Translations under genes and position numbers: made by a program
Assembly (NCBI GenBank): GCA_002310115.1
Contig: DBYI01000083.1
Location: forward strand, 60,205 to 124,204
DNA: 64,000 nt
Direction of reading: 5' to 3'
Origin: Ruminococcus flavefaciens
GTDB taxonomy: Bacteria > Bacillota > Clostridia > Oscillospirales > Ruminococcaceae
The notes under the pieces: generated by a model
The model's input: the letters and a program-made list of their open reading frames with translations, nothing else
The model's database searches: none
Told to the model about the DNA's origin: nothing
Shown: positions 43,931-54,126 of the stretch, one piece after another
Layout: every line of letters starts with the position of its first letter
How positions within the stretch are numbered: position 1 is the stretch's first letter

Positions 43931-45988
43931 ATGAAAAAATGGAGTGTCGGAATCCCCGACAAAAAAATCATTTCCGCACTTGTACTTAATTGTGGCGTAA
44001 GCTCCCTCGCTGCGGCTGCCCTTGCAGCAAAGGGCTACTCCACCGCAGAATCGGTAATTGAAAGTCTTAATGTAGATGAGCTTTCCGATCCGTTCCTCAT
44101 TAAGGATATGCAGGAAGCTGCTGACACGATAAACAGCGCTATTGAAAACGGAGAGCGAATATGTATCTACGGCGATTACGACTGTGACGGAATTATCGCC
44201 ACAATCATTCTATATTCTTATCTTCTCGAAACAGGAGCGGATGTCACCTATTACATACCTGAACGCTCGGAAGGTTACGGGCTCAACCTGAAAGCAACCG
44301 AAAGAATTGCTGCTGATGGAGTATCTCTTATAGTCACCGTAGACAACGGTATTTCCGCAATTTCCGAAGCTGAGCATATATACTCACTTGGCATGAAACT
44401 AGTTGTGACCGACCACCATCGTCAAGGCGAGCAGCTTCCACGTGCTGAGGCAGTAGTAGATCCTCACAGGCAAGACTGCTTATCTCCTTTCAAGGAAATG
44501 TGCGGTGCGGGGATAGCTCTTAAGCTTGTTGCAGCCCTTGATGGAGGCGATTGCACAATGGCTCTCGAACAGTTCGGTGACCTTGCTGCAATAGCTACAA
44601 TTGCTGATATAGTCAGTCTTAATGGCGAAAATCGCTTCCTTGTTTCATACGGTCTCGAGCTTATAAGCAACTCAGACCGCCCTGCGATAATGGCTCTTAA
44701 AGAAGTCTGTGGACTTAAAAACAAGTCTGTAGACACACGCTCTGTCGGATTTGGCTTAGCTCCTAGGATTAATGCTTCGGGACGTTTCGGCTCACCGAAG
44801 ACGGCGGCGGATCTTCTTCTCTGCGAGAATTATGACGAAGCTATCGATATCGCACGTGAGCTAGACAGGCTGAATAATGTGCGTAAAGATACGGAAAACT
44901 CAATTATTTCCGAAATATACTCCATGATAGACAAGTCCCCTGACATTATCAGGAACAGAGTTATCTTCCTTTGCGGAAATGACTGGCACCACGGCGTTAT
45001 CGGAATTGTTGCCTCCCGTATTGTGGAACAGTTCGGCAAACCATGCTTCATAGCCTCGGAAATTGATGGTGAGATAAGGGGATCTGCTCGTTCCCTCGGA
45101 GATTTTTCCATATTCGAAGCACTCAGCGCAGCCTCTGAAGCTCTTGAAAAATTCGGCGGACATCCTGGTGCTGGCGGTTTTACCATAAAATCCGGAATGG
45201 AAGACACATTCTGCAATCTTCTTGAAAAATACGCGCTTGAAAGCCATAAAAATATGCCTCTTGCTGAGATTCATGCTGACAGTCCTGTCTCTCCTCAGGA
45301 GCTTACCATTGAAAACATAAGAGGGTTAGATGTTCTCGAACCTTTTGGAACCGATAACGAAAAACCTCTTTTCTATATTGAAAATGCCCAGATCATTGAC
45401 ATAGTCCCACTTTCCGAAGGAGTTCATACAAAACTCCGCATAAAAGTAGGCTTCACACAGGCTGACGCCATCATGTTCAGAAAGTCACCATCGGAACTTC
45501 CGATTGCAATCGGTGACATCTGTGATTTGATAGTTTCACTTGGAATAAACGAATTCCGCGGCACTGTATCTCCCAGTATATTAATCAGTGACATAAGGCC
45601 ACATGCCTTCGAGCAAAGCAGGTATTTTGCAGCACAGCGCGCTTTTGAAGCATTTCTGCGCGGTGAGGAACTTCCGAACAACTACTATCCAAGCATGAAC
45701 CCGTCACGCGATGATGTTGTAAAAATATACAAGGCCATCCCCGATATCGGTATAAATACCGATTCCCTTTATATCAGCCTCAATGATAAGAGTATAAACT
45801 ATTGTAAATTCTGCGTTTCCATCGAAGCGTTGAGACAACTGGGACTTATAGCTGTTTCCAGCTCTGACTCTAAGATAAACAAGATCAGCGTAAACAAGAA
45901 AGCCGATCTGGACTCGGCTCCCGTACTCGTTTCTCTCAGAAGCAAGCTCGGACAAGCCATAGATAAGGAGAATAGATATGACAGATGA
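43931..45988 (+). CDS. recJ: Single-strand DNA exonuclease RecJ
   Basis: 685 residues. DHH phosphoesterase core with YGDYDCDG near residue 80 and TDHHRQG near 160; the DHHA1 domain has FGGHPGAGGF near 415; an OB-like region and an extra C-terminal segment of about 110 residues follow, as in several Clostridia. 5'-3' degradation of single-stranded DNA in repair. ATG 43931 follows AGGAGT. It overlaps rel by 11 bases. Confidence 0.93.
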   Translation: MKKWSVGIPDKKIISALVLNCGVSSLAAAALAAKGYSTAESVIESLNVDELSDPFLIKDMQEAADTINSAIENGERICIYGDYDCDGIIATIILYSYLLETGADVTYYIPERSEGYGLNLKATERIAADGVSLIVTVDNGISAISEAEHIYSLGMKLVVTDHHRQGEQLPRAEAVVDPHRQDCLSPFKEMCGAGIALKLVAALDGGDCTMALEQFGDLAAIATIADIVSLNGENRFLVSYGLELISNSDRPAIMALKEVCGLKNKSVDTRSVGFGLAPRINASGRFGSPKTAADLLLCENYDEAIDIARELDRLNNVRKDTENSIISEIYSMIDKSPDIIRNRVIFLCGNDWHHGVIGIVASRIVEQFGKPCFIASEIDGEIRGSARSLGDFSIFEALSAASEALEKFGGHPGAGGFTIKSGMEDTFCNLLEKYALESHKNMPLAEIHADSPVSPQELTIENIRGLDVLEPFGTDNEKPLFYIENAQIIDIVPLSEGVHTKLRIKVGFTQADAIMFRKSPSELPIAIGDICDLIVSLGINEFRGTVSPSILISDIRPHAFEQSRYFAAQRAFEAFLRGEELPNNYYPSMNPSRDDVVKIYKAIPDIGINTDSLYISLNDKSINYCKFCVSIEALRQLGLIAVSSSDSKINKISVNKKADLDSAPVLVSLRSKLGQAIDKENRYDR

Positions 45989-48275
45989 CATGAATGTATC
46001 AAATCTCAAACATCCGGAGAGAGAAATACATATACCTGAATCGGCTCTTCCCAAGGACCCATCCGACTTTCTTAACGATATTCCCGATTTCAAAGACGAT
46101 TACACCATTGAGAAGATAATACAGAAAATACTTACGGATGATAAGCAATACGATGTCAGCAAGATTATTTCCGCTTATGAGTTTGCTGCGAAGGCACATG
46201 AGGGACAGACACGTTCCTCCGGACAGCCTTATATAACACATCCTCTCGCGGTATCATATACTTTGCTGGAACTTGGAATGGATACAGATACTATCTGCGC
46301 TGCTCTGCTTCATGACGTAGTAGAAGACACAAATGCAACTCTTGACGATATAAAGAAACGCTTCGGACAGGACGTTGCGCTACTTGTGGACGGAGTTACT
46401 AAACTCAGCAAAATTCCTACATCAAGCAAGGAAGAACAGCAGGCTGAGAATATCCGAAAGATACTTCTTGCTATGTCTCAGGATATCCGTGTAATGATAA
46501 TCAAGCTCAGTGATCGTCTGCACAATATGCGTACACTTAAGTACCGTCCACTTGAAAAGCAAAGAAATACCGCTTTGGAAACCATGAATATTTATGCTCC
46601 TATAGCTCACCGTCTTGGTATCAGAGCCATGAAAGAGGAACTTCAGGATCTTGCATTCCATTTCCTTGATCCGTATGCCTATTCAGAAATAGAGAATATC
46701 CTTGAAAACAAGAAGGAAGAGCGTGAAGCATTTATCGAGATAATTAAGAGCCGTATTGCTCAGCGCTTTAAGTCCGAGGAATTTGCGCAACCGCCTCAGA
46801 TAGACGGAAGAGTAAAGAGCATTTACAGCATATATCGTAAAATATTCATAAATCACAAGGATATAGACGAAATATATGATAAATATGCAGTCCGCATCAT
46901 TGTTACAACTATCGCGGAATGCTACAATGTACTAGGACTTATCCATGATATGTTCAAACCATTGCCTAACCGTTTCAAAGACTATATTTCTACTCCAAAG
47001 AACAATATGTACCAGTCACTGCACACCACGGTTCTCGGAAAGGAAGGAATCCCTTTTGAAGTGCAGATACGTACATGGGATATGCATGAAACCGCAGAAT
47101 ATGGTATCGCAGCCCACTGGAAGTATAAAGAAGGCATACAGGGCAAGGATAAAATGGAACATCGTCTTGCATGGGTACGTCAGGTAATAGAAGCTCAGCA
47201 GACCTCCGATGACGTTGAAGAGATAGTCCGCATAATAAAGACAGATCTGGACCCTGAGGATATTGTCGTTATGACTCCAAAGGGAATGTCTGTAAGTCTT
47301 CCTATCAACTCCACAGTCATTGACTTTGCCTATAGAATACACACACAGATAGGTCACAAAACTACTGGAGCAAAGGTGGATGGAAGAATAGTCCCCCTCG
47401 ATTATAAGCTTCAGACAGGTCAGATATGCGAGATCATCACCAGTAAGGATCCCGAAAAGGGACCAAACCGTGCATGGCTCAATATAGTTCAGACCAACGA
47501 AGCACGTTCAAAGATTCGCTCATGGTTCAAAAAAGAACGCCGCGATGAGAATATCATTGAAGGAAAAACCGAACTGGAACGCGAGTTTAAACGACACAGG
47601 ATCAACCTCAAAGAAGATCAGTATACCGAGTTCCTTCAGGATGACTTCAAGCGCCATAACTGTGAGACTCTCGAAGACTTCTATGCATCCATCGGATATG
47701 GCGGTATTACTCTTTCAAAGATAATGCCGCGTCTTAAAGACAAATACGAGAAACTACACGAAAACGAGGATGAACCGTCGGTAATTCCGCTTATAAAACC
47801 CAAGCCAAACGGCAGGAGCAGTATCATACTCGATCAGATTGACGATATGCTCATAAAATTCGCACAATGCTGCAATCCGCTTCCAGGAGATGACATAATA
47901 GGCTTTATTACTCGCGGCTATGGTATTTCTGTACACACAACCAGCTGTACAAATTACAAAGCTGCACTTGCAAGAAACAATCCAGAAGAGCTTGAACGCT
48001 GGGTTGAGATACAATGGACTGACAACAGTGATACTCAATTGCAGACAAGCTTTGAGGTAACGGCTGTAGACCGTGTAGGTCTTGTTTACGATATTTCTGC
48101 AGTACTTCTTGAAGCCCGTGTACCTATCGTTCATTCGGCTTCAAGAGTACTAAAAAACGGAAATGCACTTTTTGAAGGAACTATCGTTATTTCCAGTACA
48201 GAGCAGCTTAAGAATCTATTTGATAAGCTCAGAAAGATCAAGGGCGTTATTTCTGTTGAAAGAGCAGCCATTTAA
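45978..48275 (+). CDS. rel: Bifunctional (p)ppGpp synthetase/hydrolase Rel
   Basis: 765 residues. HD hydrolase domain with HEGQTRSSGQPYITHP and HDVVEDT; synthetase domain with YDKYAVRI and FKDYISTPKNNMYQSLHT; TGS domain (VMTPKGMSVSLPINSTVIDFAY); zinc-finger/CC-like region with a CCNPLPGD motif; C-terminal ACT domain. The HD active site appears intact, so both activities are expected. Central stringent-response enzyme. AAGGAG precedes ATG inside the recJ end. Confidence 0.95.
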   Translation: MTDDMNVSNLKHPEREIHIPESALPKDPSDFLNDIPDFKDDYTIEKIIQKILTDDKQYDVSKIISAYEFAAKAHEGQTRSSGQPYITHPLAVSYTLLELGMDTDTICAALLHDVVEDTNATLDDIKKRFGQDVALLVDGVTKLSKIPTSSKEEQQAENIRKILLAMSQDIRVMIIKLSDRLHNMRTLKYRPLEKQRNTALETMNIYAPIAHRLGIRAMKEELQDLAFHFLDPYAYSEIENILENKKEEREAFIEIIKSRIAQRFKSEEFAQPPQIDGRVKSIYSIYRKIFINHKDIDEIYDKYAVRIIVTTIAECYNVLGLIHDMFKPLPNRFKDYISTPKNNMYQSLHTTVLGKEGIPFEVQIRTWDMHETAEYGIAAHWKYKEGIQGKDKMEHRLAWVRQVIEAQQTSDDVEEIVRIIKTDLDPEDIVVMTPKGMSVSLPINSTVIDFAYRIHTQIGHKTTGAKVDGRIVPLDYKLQTGQICEIITSKDPEKGPNRAWLNIVQTNEARSKIRSWFKKERRDENIIEGKTELEREFKRHRINLKEDQYTEFLQDDFKRHNCETLEDFYASIGYGGITLSKIMPRLKDKYEKLHENEDEPSVIPLIKPKPNGRSSIILDQIDDMLIKFAQCCNPLPGDDIIGFITRGYGISVHTTSCTNYKAALARNNPEELERWVEIQWTDNSDTQLQTSFEVTAVDRVGLVYDISAVLLEARVPIVHSASRVLKNGNALFEGTIVISSTEQLKNLFDKLRKIKGVISVERAAI

Positions 48276-48290
48276 GGAGAATAATTACAC

Positions 48291-48932
48291 ATGAAAATAC
48301 ACCATTTACAGCTCGGACCTCTACGTTCCAACTGCTATATAGTTGAGACAGCACCTGGACGCTGCGTTGCAATAGATATCGGAGGTGACAGCAGACTTCT
48401 GCTGGAATTCCTGAAAATGAAGAAGCTTCGTCTAGGAAAGATACTCCTCACTCACGGTCATTTTGATCATATAGGCGGTGCTGAAGAAGTACATCAGGCT
48501 ACTGGAGCTGAAGTCTATATTCATGAGCTTGACGCTCACATGCTTACAAGTGAATCTGCTTCACTTGCAGCAAATATGTCTTTCATCAGTTTCATTCCAC
48601 TTACTGACTGGACCTGTGTTTTCGGAGATTGCTACATAAATGACGGTGACTGTTCTTTCAGAGTTCTTCATACTCCTGGCCATTCAAGAGGTAGCGTTTG
48701 CTATGTTTGTGAGGATGTTATCTTCTCGGGAGATACACTTTTCTGCTGTTCAGTCGGAAGAACGGATTTCCCAGACAGCAGTGAAGCAGCTATGGCTTAT
48801 TCCCTCAATACCCTATATCACCTTGAGGGCGATTACAAAGTGCTCCCCGGACATAACGAAAGCACGACTCTTGACTACGAGCGTGAAGCCAATCCATACA
48901 TGAAACAGTTCAGAGGGAAAAATGACAACTGA
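48291..48932 (+). CDS. MBL-fold hydrolase (glyoxalase II-like)
   Basis: 213 residues with the metallo-beta-lactamase metal set: THGHFDHIGG near residue 60, HTPGHSRGS near 127, SGDTLFCCSVGRTDFP and a final PGHNEST. Of the YcbL/glyoxalase II type usually found after rel in Firmicutes. The exact thioester is unknown. AAGGAG precedes ATG; the end overlaps hemZ by 11 bases. Confidence 0.9.
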   Translation: MKIHHLQLGPLRSNCYIVETAPGRCVAIDIGGDSRLLLEFLKMKKLRLGKILLTHGHFDHIGGAEEVHQATGAEVYIHELDAHMLTSESASLAANMSFISFIPLTDWTCVFGDCYINDGDCSFRVLHTPGHSRGSVCYVCEDVIFSGDTLFCCSVGRTDFPDSSEAAMAYSLNTLYHLEGDYKVLPGHNESTTLDYEREANPYMKQFRGKNDN

Positions 48933-50406
48933 TAATACCAAAATGCCTATAATCCTCATCAGGAACTCCTTCAAATACGAAGTTGAAGCCACAATGAAAC
49001 TATTTTTCAGTACGGCTCATTATACCTTTGGCAACTCCCGTGAGGATATAAAAGGCAATGAATATGTAATAGCTGAGGTCTCGGAGGATGGAAATACAAT
49101 TACCGCAGAAGTAAAGCTCAAAGGCAGTGAAGCTGTTTCAAGAAGTCTCCGTACTGATGAATCGTCACTTAATGAACAGGAGCTTTGCAGGCTTATTTTC
49201 CATATTCTCTCCGAAAAAACTGGCATCAGACCACCTTGGGGACTTATGACAGGCATACGTCCCGTAAAAAAGGTACTAGAGCTCATGGAACTGGGACTTT
49301 CAAAAGACGAGATATTCAAAAGATTGTCTGACAAATATGAAGTTACAGAGAAAAAGCTTCAGCTTGCCTATGATACAGCGGTTAATCAGCTTCCTATCGT
49401 TGAAAAAATAGACAGTTCGGCAGTAAGTCTCTATGTTTCCATACCATTCTGCCCTACAAGATGCAGCTACTGTTCGTTTGTTTCTCATTCAATGGACTCA
49501 GCTGTGAAACTTATGCCCGAATATGTTTCTGCACTTTGCCGCGAACTTGAAATTCTAGGTGAGATTGTTAAAGAGACCGATACAAAGATAGATACTATCT
49601 ATTTCGGAGGCGGAACTCCAACATCTCTTTCGGCTGATGACCTGAAAAGTATCATGGAAGCTGTAGAGAAAAATTTTGATATTGGAAAAGTCCGCGAATA
49701 TAGCGTAGAGGCGGGACGGCCAGATACTATTACCGAGGAAAAGCTTCACGTTATCAAAGAACTTGGCGCAGGTCGCATATCCGTAAATCCGCAGACTCTC
49801 AACGACGATGTACTCAAAGTCATCGGCAGAAAGCATTCAGGTGCGGACGCTTTGAAAGCCTTTGAACTTGCCAGAAAAGTTGGATTTACTAATATAAATA
49901 CTGATCTTATCGCTGGTCTTCCAACAGAGTCAGCAGATAGCTTCCGAAATACTCTCGATAAGATAATAGACCTTTCCCCTGAAAGTATAACGGTACATAC
50001 TTTGACTATCAAGCGTTCGGCAACGCTTTTTGCAGACGGAAATATGAACTGCTCAAATCCTGCGGCAGAAATGGTAGACTACAGTATTCCTGCGTTGACG
50101 TCTCATGGTTACCTGCCATACTATATGTATCGTCAGAAAAACACCGTTGATAACCTCGAAAATGTAGGATACGCCAAAAAAGGCTTTGAAAGCTATTACA
50201 ATATCTTTATTATGGACGAAACTCAGACTATTCTGGGCGCTGGCTGCGCGGCTTCTACAAAGCTTCTGTACGAAAACAACAGAATAGAACGGATACACAA
50301 CTATAAATTCCCTTATGAGTACATACGAAGTTTCGATAAACTCATGGAAAAGAAACAGGAGGTCAGGGAATGCCTGAAAAAAATCAAATTTTTAAAACTG
50401 AGATAA
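48922..50406 (+). CDS. hemZ: Radical SAM coproporphyrinogen dehydrogenase-like HemZ
   Basis: 494 residues of the HemZ group. An N-terminal domain of about 160 residues (ends TGIRPPWGLMTGIRPVKK) is specific to HemZ. The radical SAM core follows, with the cluster motif CPTRCSYC near residue 175, YFGGGTPTSL and NTDLIAGLP. It acts on coproporphyrinogen III or a similar tetrapyrrole without oxygen. The start lies inside the MBL gene; the end overlaps the methyltransferase gene by 37 bases. Confidence 0.9.
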   Translation: MTTDNTKMPIILIRNSFKYEVEATMKLFFSTAHYTFGNSREDIKGNEYVIAEVSEDGNTITAEVKLKGSEAVSRSLRTDESSLNEQELCRLIFHILSEKTGIRPPWGLMTGIRPVKKVLELMELGLSKDEIFKRLSDKYEVTEKKLQLAYDTAVNQLPIVEKIDSSAVSLYVSIPFCPTRCSYCSFVSHSMDSAVKLMPEYVSALCRELEILGEIVKETDTKIDTIYFGGGTPTSLSADDLKSIMEAVEKNFDIGKVREYSVEAGRPDTITEEKLHVIKELGAGRISVNPQTLNDDVLKVIGRKHSGADALKAFELARKVGFTNINTDLIAGLPTESADSFRNTLDKIIDLSPESITVHTLTIKRSATLFADGNMNCSNPAAEMVDYSIPALTSHGYLPYYMYRQKNTVDNLENVGYAKKGFESYYNIFIMDETQTILGAGCAASTKLLYENNRIERIHNYKFPYEYIRSFDKLMEKKQEVRECLKKIKFLKLR

Positions 50407-51728
50407 CAGACCTGACCGCCGAAGGAAACGGCGTCTGCCGTGCTGATGGCATGGCAGTTTTTGTGCCTGGAACAGCTATTGGAGATATTGCTGAAATAAA
50501 AATAGTCAAGGTGCTTAAAAGCTATGCTTTCGGCATTGTTGAAAAAGTAATCGTACCTTCCCCAGATCGTACCGAAAACGCATGTGCTGTATATAAAAAA
50601 TGTGGTGGATGCATTTTCAGGCATATTACTTATGAAGCTGAGTGCAGGACAAAAAACAAGCTCGTCCATGACGCTTTTGAACGTATAGGTGGTCTTTCGC
50701 CCGAGTATGAAAGCTTTCTTTCAGCTGATTATACAGAGCATTACCGCAATAAGGCTCAGTATCCCATTGCAAGCATAGATGGAAAGGCTGTATGTGGATT
50801 TTATGCCCCTAGAAGTCACAGACTCGTTCCTGTGACAGACTGCGCATTGCAGCCCGAGATTTTCAGAAAGATTCTCGAAACTGTACTATCATATATAAAC
50901 GAAAAGAAACTTCCAGTGTATGACGAATGTAAAAATACTGGTATCATGCGGCATATCTACATACGCAGAGGAGCTCACTCAGGTGAGATAATGGTCTGTC
51001 TTGTGGTACGTAAGGACATTTCACGTCAGTTCTCAGCGATCTGCAGAATTCTTACAGAAATGTTCAGTGATATAAAAAGCATAGTCATGAACATTAATCC
51101 CGACAAGACGAATGTTATTCTCGGTGACAAGTGTGTTACACTTTGGGGAAGCGATACTATTTCCGATACAATGTGTGGAAATAAGGTTAATATCTCTCCC
51201 CTTTCATTCTATCAGGTCAATACATTGCAAGCAGAAAAACTCTACGCAAAGGCACTGGAATACGCATCACCTATGGCAAACGAGACTATTGCCGACCTTT
51301 ACTGCGGTGCTGGAACAATCGGACTTTCTATGGCTCACAAAGCAACTAAAATAATAGGTGTTGAGATCGTACAACAGGCTGTAGAAAACGCTATTGAGAA
51401 TGCTGCCTTGAACAACATTCCTAATGCGGAATTTTACTGTGGCGATGCAGGCGAAGTTTTCAGCAATCTTCGAAAAAAAGGTTGCAGTCCTGATATAATC
51501 ATGGTTGACCCTCCGAGAAAAGGCTGCTCAATTCAAACAATAGATATTATTTCGAAGGCTGCTCCGCGGAAGATAATCATGATATCCTGCAATCCCGCTA
51601 CGGCCGCTCGTGATGCGAAACTTCTTGCGGATAAAGGGTTCTATGTTAATAAAGTTTGTGGTGTTGATCTTTTTCCTCGAACAGGTCACGTTGAGTGCGT
51701 AGTTTTGCTGACAAGGCAAAAATCCTGA
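50370..51728 (+). CDS. rlmD: RlmD/TrmA-family RNA (uracil-C5) methyltransferase
   Basis: 452 residues. N-terminal TRAM domain (about 1-58), iron-sulfur cysteines in CAVYKKCGGC (about 71-80) with another later (TDCALQ), SAM-binding DLYCGAGTIGL near 310, DPPRKGC near 380 and SCNPAT near 402. The catalytic nucleophile is the SCNP Cys. Target is probably 23S rRNA U1939 or U747; which one cannot be told here. GGAGGT precedes ATG. Last gene of the operon. Confidence 0.9.
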   Translation: MPEKNQIFKTEITDLTAEGNGVCRADGMAVFVPGTAIGDIAEIKIVKVLKSYAFGIVEKVIVPSPDRTENACAVYKKCGGCIFRHITYEAECRTKNKLVHDAFERIGGLSPEYESFLSADYTEHYRNKAQYPIASIDGKAVCGFYAPRSHRLVPVTDCALQPEIFRKILETVLSYINEKKLPVYDECKNTGIMRHIYIRRGAHSGEIMVCLVVRKDISRQFSAICRILTEMFSDIKSIVMNINPDKTNVILGDKCVTLWGSDTISDTMCGNKVNISPLSFYQVNTLQAEKLYAKALEYASPMANETIADLYCGAGTIGLSMAHKATKIIGVEIVQQAVENAIENAALNNIPNAEFYCGDAGEVFSNLRKKGCSPDIIMVDPPRKGCSIQTIDIISKAAPRKIIMISCNPATAARDAKLLADKGFYVNKVCGVDLFPRTGHVECVVLLTRQKS

Positions 51729-51835
51729 AACGCCGATTTATCGCGGATAATTGGCATTTTGCAGTTCAGTAAACAACCAAAATAAGCACTCATTTTCTGT
51801 ATGCGGGAACACGTAATATCACCTAAAGAGATACA

Positions 51836-51940
51836 GACAGCATTTCGGCGCACTCGCTAACCAAAACAGTAGTTTTAAGTACTCGATTTTTAGTGCTTAA
51901 AACTACTGTTTGTAACTTTTAAGTGTGCAGAAATGCTGTC
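51836..51940. repeat. Nested 105-bp palindrome
   Basis: Outer arms GACAGCATTTC / GAAATGCTGTC, then GCGCACT / AGTGTGC (one G-T pair), then a perfect 16-bp core AAACAGTAGTTTTAAG / CTTAAAACTACTGTTT around a 16-base loop. It follows the core operon and precedes the rearranged region. It contains no gene. It may act as a terminator or be a small palindromic mobile element. The rest of 51729-52050 shows nothing recognisable. Confidence 0.8.
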
Positions 51941-52050
51941 ACTTGTTAAAAAGCCCGAAAAACAGAGCGAAACAGCACTAATCAAAAATTGCGATTGAGA
52001 GGTAGGGTTGAGTGCTTAAAAATGTTGTCACACAGAGAGGAGCGATGACG

Positions 52051-52423
52051 ATGGATGAAAAAATGATGCTGGTTGAAAAGTACTACCTGATAAACGAAAA
52101 CAATGCGTGGTATTCTGACCGAGAGAACTCACACAAACACCTCATTTTCAAAGATGCGTTTTTTGAAAGAACAGATTTGATCGGTCTGCTATTTCGTATT
52201 AATAAACTTTGCATGGCAAAGGTCAAGTATTTCCGTTCCAATATTAACAAGTATGAACCGCTGAAATACAACTATCAAACGGGTTTTGTTACAGTTCCGT
52301 TGTGGGATTCTGATTTTCTGCGGCATCGTGCATCAGGATATTCTTGATTATCGCTATTTACAGACAATTACTGTTTATGACGATTTCATTGCGCTTTGCA
52401 GTGAATTGGAAGCGTTTGAATAA
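52051..52423 (+). pseudogene. Frameshifted hypothetical protein
   Basis: AGAGAGGAG leads to ATG 52051. The frame codes about 90 residues (MDEKMMLVEKYYLINENN onward, ending WDSDF); a one-base shift near 52316-52320 then allows reading on for about 35 residues (GIVHQDILDYRYLQTITVY, ending ELEAFE) to the stop at 52421. In the uninterrupted frame it stops early at 52347. No family recognised. It sits next to kinase-gene debris. Confidence 0.55.
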
Positions 52424-52538
52424 CATTAGTTTCTATTCGATTCAGATGCGAATTGTGCTTCCAAAAACAGATCATGAAATGGAGAAAAAGACATTATTGA
52501 AGAAAATGGAATGATCAACAATCACTCAGACAAAATGA

Positions 52539-52605
52539 ATGCGTCAGATGGGCTGTGATGATAACGAAGGCATTATCAGAACAACACACGCAGCAACTAT
52601 CAATA
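52539..52605 (+). pseudogene. 5' fragment of a second HipA-like kinase gene
   Basis: These 67 bases match 60529-60595 of the intact kinase gene except at three positions. They encode MRQMGCDDNEGIIRTTHAAT, after which the similarity fades and a stop appears. The flanks (52424-52538 and 52606-52730) hold no other gene I can support. Confidence 0.85.
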
Positions 52606-52770
52606 CTTGATGTATTGGATCACTGACGATTAAGACGAAGAATATTTATATCCTCTGTATGTTTCTGACCTCACTTTTCAAAGACTTTAAAAATAATTAC
52701 ATAACATATGCAATACTAATTCCAAATATTTATAATGGCGGATATTATCCGCCGGAAAGCAGGTAATAAT

Positions 52771-54024
52771 ATGAAAAAAATAATTCTGACACTTTCAGCT
52801 ATTATGTTTCTTTCAGGCTGTTCCGGAAAAAATACACAGGAAGCCGTTTCAGAGGGAAATGCAACTGCATCAGCTCAGACAGAAACTGCTTCACAGCCCG
52901 AAACTACAAAATCTTCAAGAACCGGAATACTTACTTACAAATCTGACGGAAATAACGTCACTTTCATCATGGACGGCAGGGAATGCAATACTGTTCAGGT
53001 GGAAAGCGATGCTGACGATTCGTTTAAATTTCATGTTGCCGACTACAATTTTGACGGCTATGATGACATTTTTATTATGACTGATAAGTTTAAGAGTACC
53101 GGAGTGTATTATTTATATGTCCCCGAAAAAGAACAGCTTGAAAAGACTGATGCTCTCGCCGTTTCAGACGGAAACAGCCCATTAATGGAAGTTACTGACG
53201 ATAATCATCTTGAATGTGTAACCGGAATAATGTCTGCTTATGTCCATAATATATATGCGTGGAAAGACAGTTTGATATCTCTAGTAGGGGAAAGAAAGGA
53301 ATATTATCTCGGAGACGATATTGTATGCGATAACTATGAGATCACAGAGGACGGAATGAAATATCTCGTCAGCCGCGACTATCTGGATTCTTCTGACTAT
53401 CTGGATTCTTCTGAACATGAGGTCATAAAAACTGAAACAGACCTCGATTATTTCACAGTAAAAGGAAATTCTGTGTTTGTCATGAAAGGAAAAGAAGTCA
53501 TACAGGAAATAACAGATGTGAATATTATTGAAATGATAGACGAAGTAAAGGCGTATGTGAATGAACATGGAGCTGTAGCACCTGATTTTGAGATACGTGA
53601 TCCGGAATGCTACCTGCATGTTGATGACTGGGACGGCGACGGACATGATGACCTCGCTATACCTTATGACAATTCTACTACCGGCGAAAGCAATAAATAC
53701 AAACATTATCACTATATTCCCGAAACCGGTCAGTATATCCTCTGGGACGAACTCAATACCCTCGGTGATCGTGTAGAAAAATATTACAACAATCCGAATA
53801 TGCTTCATGCTTATTCCGATGATAATAAAAATAATACAAGCGAGTATTATAAATATAAATGGCAGGACGGAAAGCTTGTTCCGTGTGTTCATATTCATAG
53901 CAGTAATAAGTATGACCTCAACAGTGTCTATGATGTGTATGAATACGATGAAAACGGAAATGAAGTTTTTATTGAAAGCGGAGACGGCCGTCTTATGAAT
54001 GATTATATCAGCAGGGAAGAATAA
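52771..54024 (+). CDS. Lipoprotein with FG-GAP/VCBS-like repeats
   Basis: 417 residues. Leader ending FLSGC, a Ser/Thr-rich linker (about 25-48), then beta-rich repeats with calcium-loop-like patterns (DYNFDGYDDIFI, DDWDGDGHDDLAI), as in FG-GAP/VCBS domains. It contains a duplicated YLDSSD segment. A GGCGGAT / ATCCGCC hairpin lies just before the AGGT ribosome site and a TATAAT at 52731. The gene occupies the position of the missing middle part of the duplicated kinase gene. Function unknown; start 52771 preferred over 52735. Confidence 0.75.
   Translation: MKKIILTLSAIMFLSGCSGKNTQEAVSEGNATASAQTETASQPETTKSSRTGILTYKSDGNNVTFIMDGRECNTVQVESDADDSFKFHVADYNFDGYDDIFIMTDKFKSTGVYYLYVPEKEQLEKTDALAVSDGNSPLMEVTDDNHLECVTGIMSAYVHNIYAWKDSLISLVGERKEYYLGDDIVCDNYEITEDGMKYLVSRDYLDSSDYLDSSEHEVIKTETDLDYFTVKGNSVFVMKGKEVIQEITDVNIIEMIDEVKAYVNEHGAVAPDFEIRDPECYLHVDDWDGDGHDDLAIPYDNSTTGESNKYKHYHYIPETGQYILWDELNTLGDRVEKYYNNPNMLHAYSDDNKNNTSEYYKYKWQDGKLVPCVHIHSSNKYDLNSVYDVYEYDENGNEVFIESGDGRLMNDYISREE
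53377..53412 (+). repeat. 18-bp tandem duplication in the lipoprotein gene
   Basis: GACTATCTGGATTCTTCT occurs twice in a row, giving DYLDSS twice; a recent in-frame slippage event. Confidence 0.85.
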
Positions 54025-54041
54025 TGACTAATCTGTTTATC

Positions 54042-54120
54042 CATTGCAGGCAGCTGATCCGGCAGTACATGAGTTATACGCTAAGCTGAACAGCCTGTTC
54101 ACGAATATAAACCAGTATTA
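54042..54120 (+). pseudogene. 3' fragment of the second HipA-like kinase gene
   Basis: Matches the last 80 bases of the intact kinase gene at 61723-61803 with scattered differences. It reads AADPAVHELYAKLNSLF then TNINQY and stop, against KADPAVYELYDKLNSQF then TSINQY. It is followed by a terminator of the same design as that of the intact gene. Confidence 0.85.
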
Positions 54121-54126
54121 AAAAAG

